Shown in pieces: positions 1 to 8,505 of a DNA stretch of 64,000 nucleotides. Origin of the DNA: Phocaeicola faecium (GTDB taxonomy: Bacteria; Bacteroidota; Bacteroidia; Bacteroidales; Bacteroidaceae); the NCBI RefSeq assembly GCF_014837055.1, contig NZ_JACSPQ010000006.1:1-64000 (forward strand), read 5' to 3'. Within the stretch, counting starts at the first letter, position 1. Each line of letters starts with the position of its first letter. The notes under the pieces were generated by a model. The model made no database searches, was not told the DNA's origin, and saw only the letters and a program-made list of their open reading frames with translations. Position numbers and translations under genes: made by a program.

Positions 1-23
1 GCTTTCGCTCCCGAAAGCGGGTG

Positions 24-54
24 CAAAAGTACGCACTTTATCCGATTCCGCAAC
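24..54 (-). promoter_or_regulatory. Bacteroidetes-type promoter leaving the window to the left
   Basis: Read on the minus strand, 31-24 is TACTTTTG, an exact TAnnTTTG -7 box, and 54-51 is GTTG, a near match to the TTTG -33 box with a 19-nt spacer. The transcript would start near position 20 and begin with a perfect 7-bp hairpin (1-7 with 12-18, four-base loop). Its gene lies outside the window. Confidence 0.55.
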
Positions 55-250
55 ACACTCCACACACTTTTTTTCATATTTTTTTGATATTTGTGGGAAA
101 TATGCTGTAAAACAGGGTTTTACAACGGAAACTTTTTGGAAGGGAAGCCGAGAAGAAGGAAAAACCGCACATCTATATATACGGGCGTACGCGGTTACAT
201 TTATTTATGCGGCACAAACACGGAGAAATTTCTAACCGAAAGGACGGGAA

Positions 251-325
251 TTTCTATTCGGAGCGTCACCTATTCCATGCGGTAGAAACAGGCAACGCTT
301 CGGCTTGCGTTTTTGGGAGTGAGAA
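251..325 (+). repeat. Mosaic intergenic repeat, copy R1
   Basis: This copy joins the block TTCTATTCGGAG (252-263), the block CCATGCGGTAG (275-285) and a short hairpin with arms AACGC/GCGTT (294-298 and 307-311) that runs into a T stretch. The same blocks recur in the other R copies in this window. It lies in the otherwise non-coding 1-418 stretch, beyond the yitT terminator; I see nothing coding there. Confidence 0.6.
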
Positions 326-342
326 AATAGGGCATAAAAATA

Positions 343-382
343 CCTCTTTGGTGAAAAAAAGATTGCTTTCTCACCAAAGAGG
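343..382 (-). terminator. Rho-independent terminator after the YitT gene
   Basis: 343-354 and 371-382 form a perfect 12-bp stem. On the minus strand it is followed by TATTTTTA. It lies 37 nt past the stop of the YitT-family gene. Confidence 0.75.
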
Positions 383-418
383 GCAGTAATAATGTGTGAA
401 AAAATTTCTGAGAAGACT

Positions 419-1315
419 TTATTTTATCTTCAACTGGTCGAAACCTTCGCCATATACACCTACCACATTGCTTTGCGAAATAAACGCATTGGGGTCGATA
501 TCTTTCACCAAACGGAATATATCAAGCGACTCTCTTTTCTTTGCCAACACCACGATTACTTTTACTTCTTGCTTGCTGTACCATCCTTGCCCATCGAGCA
601 AGGTTACGCCACGGTCTACTTTTGTTGCAATGGCTTCGGCTATTTTTTCGTACTGCTTCGAAAAAATAAGGAACTGAACCGACTGACGGGCACTGTTTAC
701 CACGTAGTCAATCACAATGCTCATAACAAACAATACACAGAAACCGAACAATACCCGGCGCCAATCGTGAAAGATTAGGTAACAAGACGAAATTATCACA
801 ATATCGCAGTACATCATCATCCGCCCCAGCGTAATGTCTTTGTACTTATTAATAATCCAAGCAATGATGTCGGTTCCTCCCGTGCTTCCGTTGTTACAAA
901 ACACAATCCCAAGTCCGAAACCCAACAGTCCTGCTCCTATCACACACGCCATGAAATCTTGTCCTTCACCAAGCAAACGAGGAAGTTTCCCGTCGTCGTC
1001 TTTCAAAATCATTTGGAAGAACCAAAGCAAGAAAGTCAGCATAAAGATGGCATAGATGGTTTTAACGCTGAATTTCGGTCCTAATATCTTCAAGGCAAAG
1101 CCCAAGAACACGGCATTGATAATAAAATAAGAAATCTGAATTTCGACACCCGTGGCGTAATAAATGATTGCCGCAATACCGGTAACGCCACCCGTTGTTA
1201 TCTGATAAGGCAACAGAAATGCCGCCCACCCGATGGAGTAACAAATCAAACCAAAGGTAATGGCAAGGTAATCTCTTGACTCCCGCCCCAATTTTTTTCT
1301 TAGTAATGCTTCCAC
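419..1315 (-). CDS. YitT family membrane protein with C-terminal DUF2179 domain
   Basis: This 298-residue protein looks like the YitT/DUF161 family: about six hydrophobic segments fill residues 18-206, including the glycine-rich stretches TTGGVTGI (about 40-47) and NNGSTGGTDI (about 141-150). Residues about 214-290 form the cytoplasmic DUF2179 domain, thought to bind a small ligand. Transport substrate is unknown for the family. The start is GTG; an in-frame stop lies two codons upstream and no in-frame ATG is available near the N-terminus. An ATG at 1328 belongs to another frame. It follows leuS by 110 bp on the same strand but has its own -7 box at 1360-1367 and a strong terminator at 343-382. 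Confidence 0.88.
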   Translation of the reverse strand: MEALLRKKLGRESRDYLAITFGLICYSIGWAAFLLPYQITTGGVTGIAAIIYYATGVEIQISYFIINAVFLGFALKILGPKFSVKTIYAIFMLTFLLWFFQMILKDDDGKLPRLLGEGQDFMACVIGAGLLGFGLGIVFCNNGSTGGTDIIAWIINKYKDITLGRMMMYCDIVIISSCYLIFHDWRRVLFGFCVLFVMSIVIDYVVNSARQSVQFLIFSKQYEKIAEAIATKVDRGVTLLDGQGWYSKQEVKVIVVLAKKRESLDIFRLVKDIDPNAFISQSNVVGVYGEGFDQLKIK

Positions 1316-1359
1316 GTTTTATTGACATTAAGTTATACGAAACGCAAACGGGGATTACA

Positions 1360-1367
1360 CAAACTTA
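1360..1367 (-). promoter_or_regulatory. -7 box for the YitT gene
   Basis: Minus-strand TAAGTTTG matches TAnnTTTG and lies 45 nt before the GTG start, between leuS and yitT. I see no clear -33 box. Confidence 0.4.
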
Positions 1368-1425
1368 CGATATTGCTTTTGACCGTATCATTCGTGTAAC
1401 CCCCGTATGCAAGAATACTTATTTG

Positions 1426-4260
1426 TTAAAGTACAATATTAACAATCTTCTTAGGAACAATAATCACTTTCTTCGGAGTTTTTCCGGCAATCCATTTCTG
1501 TGATTGTTCTTCGCTCATTACTGCCGACTGGATGGTATCGTTATCTGCATCGGCTGGAAATTCCATCACAAAACGCGCCTTTCCGTTGAAAGAAATAGTA
1601 TATTTCACCGTATCTTCTTTCAGATAAGCTTCATCGTAAGCAGGCCAGTGTGCGTCGCATACCGAAGTAGCATTGCCCAATGCTTCCCAAAGCTCTTCCG
1701 CCAAATGGGGAGCAAACGGAGCCAGTACGACAATCAGGTTACTCAATACGGCTTTGTTACGACACTTCAGCGACGTCAGCTCGTTTACGCAAATCATAAA
1801 CGCACTGACCGATGTGTTGTAAGAGAAGGCTTCGATGTCGCCTGTAACCTTCTTAATCAGCTTATGAATGGCTTTCAGCTCTTCTTTAGTAGCTTCGCCT
1901 TCTGCCGGCAAGAAGTTATCCTGACGATCGTAGAACAGATTCCAAAGTTTCTTCAAGAAACGGTGAACTCCATCTATACCGTTCGTATCCCACGGTTTTG
2001 ACTGTTCTACCGGGCCGAGGAACATTTCGTACATACGCAGTGTATCGGCTCCATATTTCTCAACAATCATATCGGGGTTTACTACGTTATACATCGACTT
2101 ACTCATCTTTTCAACCGCCCATCCGCAGATATACTTGCCGTCTTCAAGAATAAATTCGGCATTGTTATATTCCGGACGCCAGTTTTTAAAGGCTTCCACA
2201 TCCAACACATCGTTTGATACGATATTTACATCTACATGGATGGGAGTAACATCGTACTCGCCTTTCAAGCCGAATGAAACAAACGTGTTGGTGTCTTTTA
2301 TACGATAGACAAAATTACTGCGTCCCTGAATCATTCCCTGATTAATAAGTTTCTGGAAGGGTTCTTCGGTGATGCTTACGCCCAAATCATGTAAGAACTT
2401 ATTCCAGAAGCGAGAATAAATCAAGTGACCGGTAGCGTGTTCGGTTCCTCCCACGTAAAGGTCAACACTCTGCCAGTAACGGTCTGCCTTTTCCGAAACC
2501 AAAGCCTCGTTATTATGCGGATCCATATAGCGCAGGTAATATGCACTTGAACCGGCGAATCCCGGCATGGTATTCAGTTCGAGCGGGAATACAGTCACAT
2601 TATCTATCTTAGCGTTTTCAACCACTTCGCCTTTTTCTACATCCCAAGCCCACTTGGTAGCGTGTCCCAACGGCGGTTCACCCGTTTCGGTGGGTAAGAA
2701 CTTGTCTACTTCAGGCAGTTCGAGCGGCAATTTGCTTTCGTCGATCATGTAAGGCATACCGCCTTTGTAATAAACCGGGAACGGTTCGCCCCAATAACGC
2801 TGCCGACTGAAGATGGCATCGCGCAGGCGATAATTTACTTTCACACGTCCCAAGTTATGCGCCTTTACGTATGTTTTGGTAGCAGCAATCGCCTCTTTTA
2901 CAGTCAGTCCGTTCAGATTCAAATCACAGTAAGGCGTAACTCCGGCTTTCGGTGAGTTGCAAACGATGCCTTCTTTCGCATCGAAACTTTCTTCGCTTAC
3001 GTCACAACCTTCTATCAACGGAATAATCGGCAGATTGAAATGTTTAGCAAAAGCATAGTCGCGGCTGTCGTGTGCCGGAACAGCCATAATCGCTCCCGTT
3101 CCGTATCCCGCCAATACATAATCGCTAATCCAAACGGGAACAGCTTCGCCCGTAAACGGATTAACGGCATACGAACCGCTGAATACGCCGGTTACACGAC
3201 GGTCGGAGATTCGTTCGCGTTCGGTACGTTTTTTTGTCCGGTCAAGGTAAGCCTCTACCTCTGCTTTCTGAGATTCGGTAGTCAACAGCGGAACCAGCTC
3301 ACTTTCAGGAGCCAATACCATAAACGTTACACCGAACATCGTATCGGCACGGGTAGTAAAGATGGTAAATTCCAAATCGCTGTCTTTTACCTTGAAGCGT
3401 ACTTCCGTACCCTCAGAGCGACCAATCCAGTTACGCTGGGTTTCTTTCAAAGATTCCGTCCAGTTGATCGTATCAAGCCCGTCAAGCAAACGCTGTGCAT
3501 ACGCCGACACGCGCAAACACCACTGACGCATTTTTTTCTGCACCACAGGATAACCGCCACGCACCGATACACCGTCTACCACTTCATCGTTAGCCAATAC
3601 CGTTCCCAACTGCGGACACCAGTTTACCATCGTTTCACCCAAGTAAGCAATACGGTAGTTCATCAAAGTCTCCTGCTGTTCTTTTTCAGTCTTAGCTTTC
3701 CATTCATCAGCCGTAAAACTCAGTTCTTCACTGCAAGCAACGTTCAATCCCTCTGTTCCCTGCTGTTCAAAGGCAGCCACCAACTCAGCGACAGAACGAG
3801 CCTGCTGCTTGTCGTTATCATAATAACTGTTGAACATTTTCTGGAATGCCCATTGCGTCCAATGATAATACCCCGGTTCGCAGGTACGGATTTCGCGGTC
3901 CCAGTCGAAACAGAACCCTATTTTATCTAATTGCTCGCGGTAACGATTGATATTGGCAGCGGTCGTAATAGCCGGGTGTTGTCCGGTTTGGATGGCATAT
4001 TGCTCAGCAGGAAGTCCGTAAGCATCATACCCCATCGGATTCAGAACGTTGAATCCTTGCAGGCGTTTGTAACGTGCATAAATATCGCTGGCAATATATC
4101 CCAACGGGTGTCCTACGTGAAGTCCGGCTCCCGATGGATACGGGAACATGTTCAAAACATAAAATTTTTGTTTTGATTCGTCCTCAGTAACTTTATAAGT
4201 ACGATTTTCCACCCATTTTTGTTGCCATTTCTTTTCTATCTCTCTGAAATTATATTCCAT
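1426..4260 (-). CDS. leuS: Leucyl-tRNA synthetase
   Basis: Class Ia aminoacyl-tRNA synthetase that charges tRNA-Leu. The class I HIGH motif appears as HVGH at residues 48-51, after the conserved FPYPSGAGL. The KMSKS loop reads KMSKSMYN in the C-terminal part, and an editing (CP1) region with the threonine-rich TTRADT and [15 protein letters not shown] motifs lies between. The length of 944 residues is normal for Bacteroidetes LeuRS, which carries insertions compared with the 860-residue E. coli enzyme. The reading frame stays open 14 codons further, but I chose ATG at 4260 because [13 protein letters not shown] is the usual N-terminus. It is transcribed leftwards from a -7 box at 4310-4317. 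Confidence 0.97.
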   Translation of the reverse strand: MEYNFREIEKKWQQKWVENRTYKVTEDESKQKFYVLNMFPYPSGAGLHVGHPLGYIASDIYARYKRLQGFNVLNPMGYDAYGLPAEQYAIQTGQHPAITTAANINRYREQLDKIGFCFDWDREIRTCEPGYYHWTQWAFQKMFNSYYDNDKQQARSVAELVAAFEQQGTEGLNVACSEELSFTADEWKAKTEKEQQETLMNYRIAYLGETMVNWCPQLGTVLANDEVVDGVSVRGGYPVVQKKMRQWCLRVSAYAQRLLDGLDTINWTESLKETQRNWIGRSEGTEVRFKVKDSDLEFTIFTTRADTMFGVTFMVLAPESELVPLLTTESQKAEVEAYLDRTKKRTERERISDRRVTGVFSGSYAVNPFTGEAVPVWISDYVLAGYGTGAIMAVPAHDSRDYAFAKHFNLPIIPLIEGCDVSEESFDAKEGIVCNSPKAGVTPYCDLNLNGLTVKEAIAATKTYVKAHNLGRVKVNYRLRDAIFSRQRYWGEPFPVYYKGGMPYMIDESKLPLELPEVDKFLPTETGEPPLGHATKWAWDVEKGEVVENAKIDNVTVFPLELNTMPGFAGSSAYYLRYMDPHNNEALVSEKADRYWQSVDLYVGGTEHATGHLIYSRFWNKFLHDLGVSITEEPFQKLINQGMIQGRSNFVYRIKDTNTFVSFGLKGEYDVTPIHVDVNIVSNDVLDVEAFKNWRPEYNNAEFILEDGKYICGWAVEKMSKSMYNVVNPDMIVEKYGADTLRMYEMFLGPVEQSKPWDTNGIDGVHRFLKKLWNLFYDRQDNFLPAEGEATKEELKAIHKLIKKVTGDIEAFSYNTSVSAFMICVNELTSLKCRNKAVLSNLIVVLAPFAPHLAEELWEALGNATSVCDAHWPAYDEAYLKEDTVKYTISFNGKARFVMEFPADADNDTIQSAVMSEEQSQKWIAGKTPKKVIIVPKKIVNIVL

Positions 4261-4309
4261 AATGAGGGTTTTATTTAATTGATTTTTACGTATTTCTCTC
4301 AAATTTCTG

Positions 4310-4317
4310 CAAAGATA
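4310..4317 (-). promoter_or_regulatory. -7 box for leuS
   Basis: Minus-strand TATCTTTG is an exact TAnnTTTG match 50 nt before the leuS ATG. The upstream -33 region is only T-rich. Confidence 0.55.
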
Positions 4318-4458
4318 ACAAGACTTCGGGAATAAAAGGAAGTAATTTTGAATTAAAAGTTAGCGTCTGCTTTCGATTTTATCTGTTTTCCCTGATAATT
4401 CTAAAAAATTCTTTTTGCTCTTGAAAGGGGTAAACAAACTCTAAACAAAAAAACGGAA

Positions 4459-4534
4459 AAACTCCGCAAGCTCATTAGTGTGGATGAGAGAGTTTTGATG
4501 AGGAAATAAACTAACGAAAATTCTTGCGGAGTTT
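4459..4534 (-). terminator. Long-loop hairpin followed by poly-U on the minus strand
   Basis: 4459-4470 and 4523-4534 are perfect 12-nt inverted copies (AAACTCCGCAAG), separated by 52 nt. Read leftwards, the hairpin runs into TTTTTCCGTTTTTTTG. It would end a minus-strand transcript coming from the 4.6-kb region before leuS begins. The loop is unusually large, so it might instead be part of a structured RNA. Confidence 0.45.
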
Positions 4535-4580
4535 AAAACCGGAGCATTCCTTCTGGCTATTTTCCGCCAACCCGAAAAAT

Positions 4581-4777
4581 AAAAAGCGGCAGAGCATTTG
4601 CCTATTTGCTGGAGAGGGAGTCGAAGCCCTTTATGCACAAACAGGAAACGCCCTCCGCAGATATATAGGGAAGGACGTAAAACTGTTTCGTGTGCATAGA
4701 AATTATTTCGACTTTTCTCCGGCACGGAATCAGCTATACGTTACTTGTCAATAAAATTAATCTTCGCTCGAAAAACC
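4581..4777 (-). ncRNA. Structured RNA candidate, rod-shaped, 6S RNA-like
   Basis: The minus strand folds into one long rod of eight strictly nested helices: 4776-4779/4586-4589, 4766-4769/4592-4595, 4721-4724/4599-4602, 4716-4720/4611-4615, 4707-4713/4619-4625, 4692-4695/4635-4638, 4683-4688/4639-4644 and 4670-4677/4649-4656, closed by a 13-nt loop. A large one-sided bubble (4725-4765) separates the closing stem from the rest. A -7 box lies just upstream at 4781-4788 and the rod is followed by CTTTTTATTTTT. Length near 195 nt, a closing stem, an open bubble and a terminal stem are the plan of 6S RNA, which mimics an open promoter to hold RNA polymerase. There is no long ORF of known family here. 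The identity is inferred from shape only. Confidence 0.45.
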
Positions 4778-4780
4778 GCA

Positions 4781-4788
4781 CAAAAATA
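4781..4788 (-). promoter_or_regulatory. -7 box for the structured RNA candidate
   Basis: Minus-strand TATTTTTG fits TAnnTTTG; the first predicted helix of the RNA starts 2 nt downstream. No clear TTTG -33 box was found. Confidence 0.4.
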
Positions 4789-4893
4789 TATATTCTACTT
4801 TTAAAATGCTATTTTTTATCAGACTTTTTTAGTCTGTTCTAATTTTATCCGGATTTTATTTAAGAAATTCTTGCTATCGGCTCTTCTTTACTT

Positions 4894-5046
4894 AGAGCCT
4901 GTTTAAATTTTCCGATTAAGTATTTTTATCCGCCCCTTTTTGAGTTTGTTTCCGATCTGTTTCCCCGTTTTTACTCGTCAGATAGACCGCTATCATCCTC
5001 GAAACAATTCTCAAACCGCAGGCAGAGCAAAATTTAAACAGGTTCT
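4894..5046 (+). mobile_element. MITE-like element, copy 1
   Basis: The 153-nt element is bounded by inverted ends: AGAGCCTGTTTAAATTTT at 4894-4911 and, reversed, AGAACCTGTTTAAATTTTGC at 5046-5027. It has no coding capacity. A second copy, in the opposite orientation, lies at 48611-48742 and shares most of the interior, but copy 1 has about 20 extra bases near 4975-4995. I could not see a clear target-site duplication. Confidence 0.6.
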
Positions 5047-5110
5047 TATTTATTCGCAGCTGCATTTTTTAAACTATTTTAATACTAATTGCAGTCTGAA
5101 CCCGCATTAA

Positions 5111-5240
5111 AACGCTACCGTTAGTGTCACTCATCTTATGCGGTAGCGTTGACCAACGCTTCCCATAGAACCGACCGATTCTATGGGAAGAATTTTTCAA
5201 ACGTTTCTATAAAACGTAAGAACCTTAAAATAAAGTTGTT
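5111..5240 (+). repeat. Mosaic intergenic repeat, copy R2
   Basis: Blocks in order: AACGCTACCGTTAGTGT (5111-5127), CTTATGCGGTAGCGTTGACC (5135-5154) and a perfect 12-bp hairpin, 5159-5170 with 5179-5190, around the loop CCGACCGA, then GAATTTTTCA. The tail AAAACGTAAG...CTTAAAATAA also recurs in copy R4. It lies between the 3' end of the rhodanese gene and the MITE-like element. Confidence 0.7.
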
Positions 5241-5290
5241 ATAAATTCGACTTACACTAAGTCTCAGAAGATAGATTAATTTTTTTTAAT

Positions 5291-5689
5291 CTATCGCTCA
5301 ATGTTTTTTCCTAACTCTTTCCAGTTGTCGAAACCTTTATCCAAATTGTATACTTCAAAACCTTTTTCGGTAAGAAGGCGTGCGGCATTCCGGCTCCGGC
5401 GTCCGCTTTTGCAATAAACAGCTACGGGACGTGCCTTATCTAACAGCTCATCGGCATTCATCGAAAACTTGTCATCCATCACATTGATATTCAAACTTCC
5501 TCCGATGTGTCCTTCCGAATATTCGGCAACCGTACGGACATCAACACACTGAATATTCTCGTCTTCGATCAGGCGTTCGAATTCATCGGCAGAAAGATTC
5601 TTGAAATTATCTTTTGCCTTGTCGCTACACGCATAAAGAAAAAATGCAAAAGCACATACGAAAAGCGTAAAATAAATGGTTTTTATCAT
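5291..5689 (-). CDS. Rhodanese-domain lipoprotein
   Basis: This 132-residue protein has a hydrophobic N-terminus ending in the lipobox LYAC (Cys21), so it is probably a lipoprotein. A single rhodanese domain fills residues about 30-130. The active loop is CKSGRRS with Cys93 as the sulfur-accepting residue, preceded by VDVRT (49-53) and EGHIGGSLNI (59-68). Single-domain rhodaneses move sulfane sulfur or act as redox partners; the substrate here is unknown. It is the last gene of a three-gene transcription unit, 3 nt after the NigD-like gene. Confidence 0.88.
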   Translation of the reverse strand: MIKTIYFTLFVCAFAFFLYACSDKAKDNFKNLSADEFERLIEDENIQCVDVRTVAEYSEGHIGGSLNINVMDDKFSMNADELLDKARPVAVYCKSGRRSRNAARLLTEKGFEVYNLDKGFDNWKELGKNIER

Positions 5690-5692
5690 ATC

Positions 5693-6340
5693 TCAGTAGG
5701 TAAATGTATAGGTAGAAAATCCTTTTTCGTAGGTATTTATCTGTAAAGCTATCGTATCGCCCGACCGGAGTTTGTCTTTATATCCCCGCAGAGGAATGGA
5801 GAGATAAACCTCGCGTGTGAAAGCCTCGTAATCGTCATTGCGATTATGGTAAAGGGTAAGATGAAGCGTATTTGCTCCGCCTTCTTCCGTTATTCCGTAA
5901 TCGGCAAAGTGAAAAGCGTGGTTTTTATCTTTCACCATGGGTTTCAGAATCAAGTTGATGTAATCGCCCGACCGCCATACGCTCCGAACATCAAGCGGAT
6001 CGGTTACAACTCCTTCGGTAAAACTCTCGGCAGGAAGCGGGTCGAGCGCCATTATCAACTGGGCAGAATAAAGATATACTTCGCCCGACTCGGTTAAAGG
6101 CTGATAGACGGAAACGGTCCGATAAAGCGAATCGGGTGTCAGTCCGTCTAAACCTTCCCGTGGCTGAATGGTATATACTTCACCTTCATCGGTAATCAAA
6201 CGCGATAGAACTCCTTCGCTGTCGGTCTGCCCGTCGATAAATTCGGTCACGACACTGGGATACACGTAATCGTCTTCTTTACACGACACCCCTACAAGCA
6301 GAGTGAGGCACAACAGCGGAAGAAGGTATTTCAGTTTCAT
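5693..6340 (-). CDS. NigD-like lipoprotein
   Basis: The 215-residue product starts with a lipoprotein signal (VGVSC, Cys20) followed by acidic residues, as is usual for exported Bacteroidetes lipoproteins. The rest is predicted beta-rich and resembles the NigD-like family (an N-terminal OB-like domain and a C-terminal beta sandwich), including the YRTVSVYQPLTE stretch. Members occur widely in Bacteroidales; molecular role unknown, although the founder was linked to a bacteriocin/nigrescin locus. Its ATG overlaps the stop of the upstream acyltransferase gene by four bases, so the two are probably translationally coupled. Confidence 0.7.
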   Translation of the reverse strand: MKLKYLLPLLCLTLLVGVSCKEDDYVYPSVVTEFIDGQTDSEGVLSRLITDEGEVYTIQPREGLDGLTPDSLYRTVSVYQPLTESGEVYLYSAQLIMALDPLPAESFTEGVVTDPLDVRSVWRSGDYINLILKPMVKDKNHAFHFADYGITEEGGANTLHLTLYHNRNDDYEAFTREVYLSIPLRGYKDKLRSGDTIALQINTYEKGFSTYTFTY

Positions 6341-7491
6341 TCTTCGACAGCCTTCTGATGATTAATAACAGGATTGGCATACATCACCAGCATCCGCTCG
6401 CGCAAGAATGCCTCGTCTTTATTCGGAATGTCAATCATATCCAACTTCTTTTGCAGGTAAGTTTCGAAGCGCAATTTGTCATCTGCCGTATAATGCGACG
6501 CAAATGTATCCGTCCCATCCAGCAAGTCGCACGCCACGTAATTGCCCGGATAAAGACGATAGTTGCGATGAATATGCAAATCTATCAAATGAGACACTTT
6601 AGCGAATACCTCGGTCTTCGGCAGTCCGCGGAATGCTTCCAACTCGTTGCTTATACATTTTGCCGCATGAAAATGGACGTGTCCTTTATAGCCAAAGATA
6701 CCTGTCTGCATATTGAGCAAATCGTCTGCTTGACTTTTCTTATAACCTTCCACATCCCGTTTCAACTGCATTTCCGTAGCTTTCAGATAATCGCAGGGGT
6801 CGTATTCGTAAGAAAGAGCAAGCGGAACAATATTCAACTCCTTCAAACGGTCGATGACATCGCCCGTTCCGCCCAGCACAAGCATTTTCAACACACTGTC
6901 TTGCGTACGGTCGTTTGAGTCTTTCGCCCGTCCTTCCCGTTGGGCAATCCAAACATTTTCTCCTTTCTCCGTAACGGCAAAATGAATGTAACGCGACAAA
7001 CGGGCAGATGCTTCCAACATTTGCCTCATACTGAGCGCACGCTGCACGATAAACGATTTATTGATACGTACTAATTTCTTTATCCACGGATAAATCAACA
7101 AGTTATCGCCAATGGCTATTTCTACGGTATTGGGGAATCCGTTATCAAGCAATCCCACCGAAAGAAATCCCGGATCGAGTACAATGTCACGATGATTCGA
7201 AATAAACGTATAGTTGCATGTTTTATCTGTCAGTTGCGAAGCATCCAGTTCGAAACCATCGCTATGCTGACGGATAATCTGATGAAGCAGTTCGTAGAAA
7301 AAAGTTTTCTGTATATCCAGACTGGTTTTACATTGTTTCAGTTGCGCCGCCAACGCCTCTACCGGTACACCCGGCATGACGCTTTCTATCGCTTTTCGGA
7401 AGTCAGGATCGGCAATCAGTTCTTCGCATATTCCCTGAAGTTCGTCAGGATTATAAGGGCGAATGTCGTCAAACTCGGCAGGTATATTCAT
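6337..7491 (-). CDS. PlsC-like glycerolipid acyltransferase family protein
   Basis: The protein has a central acyltransferase core: SNHRDIVLDPGF is a variant of the NHx4D catalytic motif with one more residue between His and Asp, and IAQREGRAKDSND corresponds to the substrate-binding EGTRS-type motif. It lacks obvious membrane spans. Such proteins are usually annotated as 1-acyl-sn-glycerol-3-phosphate acyltransferase, but the actual acceptor is not established. The frame is open to 7518, but the -7 box at 7516-7523 would overlap that start, so ATG at 7491 (MNIPAEFDD) is chosen, giving 384 residues. It heads the operon with the NigD-like and rhodanese lipoproteins. Confidence 0.75.
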   Translation of the reverse strand: MNIPAEFDDIRPYNPDELQGICEELIADPDFRKAIESVMPGVPVEALAAQLKQCKTSLDIQKTFFYELLHQIIRQHSDGFELDASQLTDKTCNYTFISNHRDIVLDPGFLSVGLLDNGFPNTVEIAIGDNLLIYPWIKKLVRINKSFIVQRALSMRQMLEASARLSRYIHFAVTEKGENVWIAQREGRAKDSNDRTQDSVLKMLVLGGTGDVIDRLKELNIVPLALSYEYDPCDYLKATEMQLKRDVEGYKKSQADDLLNMQTGIFGYKGHVHFHAAKCISNELEAFRGLPKTEVFAKVSHLIDLHIHRNYRLYPGNYVACDLLDGTDTFASHYTADDKLRFETYLQKKLDMIDIPNKDEAFLRERMLVMYANPVINHQKAVEE

Positions 7492-7515
7492 AGCTTGATT
7501 AGTTTGGTGATATTG

Positions 7516-7523
7516 CAAATATA
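7516..7523 (-). promoter_or_regulatory. -7 box for the acyltransferase operon
   Basis: Minus-strand TATATTTG fits TAnnTTTG and lies 25 nt upstream of the chosen ATG. A TTGAA sequence at 7547-7543, with a 19-nt gap, could serve as the -33 box. This argues against the upstream in-frame start. Confidence 0.5.
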
Positions 7524-7530
7524 CGAAATT

Positions 7531-8505
7531 TTAAAAACAATCTTCAATAATATCCGTCATAACATCTTTCATGCTTAATCCGGCAGCACGTACTTGCTGG
7601 GGAATGAAGCTGGTAGCAGTCATGCCCGGCGTGGTATTTATTTCAAGCAGATTAATTTTTTCACCTTCGGTAATGATATAATCCACACGTACCAGCCCTT
7701 TGCATCCCAATATATCATAGAGAGCAGAAGTAAGTTTCTGCACACGCCCGGTCAGTTCGTTGCTGAGACGTGCGGGAGTGATTTCGGTTACTTCGCCGTT
7801 ATATTTGGCATTAAAATCGAAAAATTCATTCTTGCTTACCACTTCGGTTATCGGTAACACCACGGTTTTTCCCCCTGCACGGTAACATCCGTTTGCCAGT
7901 TCGATACCGTCCATGAATGCCTCAACCATTACGTCGTCCGACTCTTCGAATGCCTTTTGCAATGCCGGCTGGATTTGTTCCTTTGTTTTTACTTTGGTTA
8001 CTCCAAAGCTCGAACCGCTGGCATTGGGTTTTATAAAGCAAGGCAAACCTATTTTTTCGATAACGTCTTCGTCGCTGATGCCATGACGTTTGTTGACCAA
8101 CATTGATTCGGCAACACGTATTCCGAATCCTTTCAGGTATTGGTTTAATGTAAATTTACTGAACGTAAGTGCCGATACCAGTACATCACATGTAGAATAA
8201 GGAATATCCAACAACTCGAAATAGCCTTGCAGGATGCCGTTCTCGCCCGGTGTTCCGTGGATGGTGATGTAAGCGAAATCGGGTTTTACCTTCTTACCGT
8301 TTTCCGTAAAACTGAAATCGTTTTTGTCGATGGCGGCACGTGTCCCGTCAGGCAACAGAGCTTCCCAACTCTTTTTTGTCAGCTCTACGATATAAAGATT
8401 ATACTTTTCTTTGTCGATGAAAGAATAAATTCCTTCTGCACTTTTCATCGAAACACCGTGTTCCGATGAGTCTCCTCCTGCTACAATAGCAATGGTACGT
8501 TTCAT
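7531..8505 (-). CDS. ddl: D-alanine--D-alanine ligase
   Basis: ATP-grasp enzyme that joins two D-alanines for peptidoglycan precursors. The 324 residues show all landmarks: GGDSSEHGVS with the N-terminal catalytic Glu15, HGTPGENG, the glycine-rich loop KPNASGSSFGV, the omega-loop FDFNAKY and the metal-binding LLEINTTPGMT. The ATG is the only good start and overlaps the end of the RluD-type gene by four bases. Order PASTA - rluD-type - ddl suggests one operon. Confidence 0.95.
   Translation of the reverse strand: MKRTIAIVAGGDSSEHGVSMKSAEGIYSFIDKEKYNLYIVELTKKSWEALLPDGTRAAIDKNDFSFTENGKKVKPDFAYITIHGTPGENGILQGYFELLDIPYSTCDVLVSALTFSKFTLNQYLKGFGIRVAESMLVNKRHGISDEDVIEKIGLPCFIKPNASGSSFGVTKVKTKEQIQPALQKAFEESDDVMVEAFMDGIELANGCYRAGGKTVVLPITEVVSKNEFFDFNAKYNGEVTEITPARLSNELTGRVQKLTSALYDILGCKGLVRVDYIITEGEKINLLEINTTPGMTATSFIPQQVRAAGLSMKDVMTDIIEDCF

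Noticed and set aside
1062-1328. ATG-started frame overlapping the YitT gene start
   Set aside because: It is in another frame and lacks YitT features; the family sequence begins at the GTG in the correct frame, so no frameshift needs to be assumed.
3040-3930. 296-codon open frame on the plus strand
   Set aside because: It lies wholly antisense to leuS, has no recognizable domain or hydrophobic pattern, and its sequence is explained by the leuS codons.
4441-4725. 94-codon minus-strand frame in the leuS upstream region
   Set aside because: It overlaps the nested RNA helices and the long-loop terminator, and its product has no plausible composition or signal.
4581-4777. RNase P RNA, tmRNA, SRP RNA or a cobalamin riboswitch
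   Set aside because: The GAGGAAAGTCCGGGC core of RNase P, the tRNA-like ends of tmRNA, the SRP GGAAGG/AGCAGCC loop pair and the ordered conserved boxes of the B12 riboswitch are absent or incomplete.
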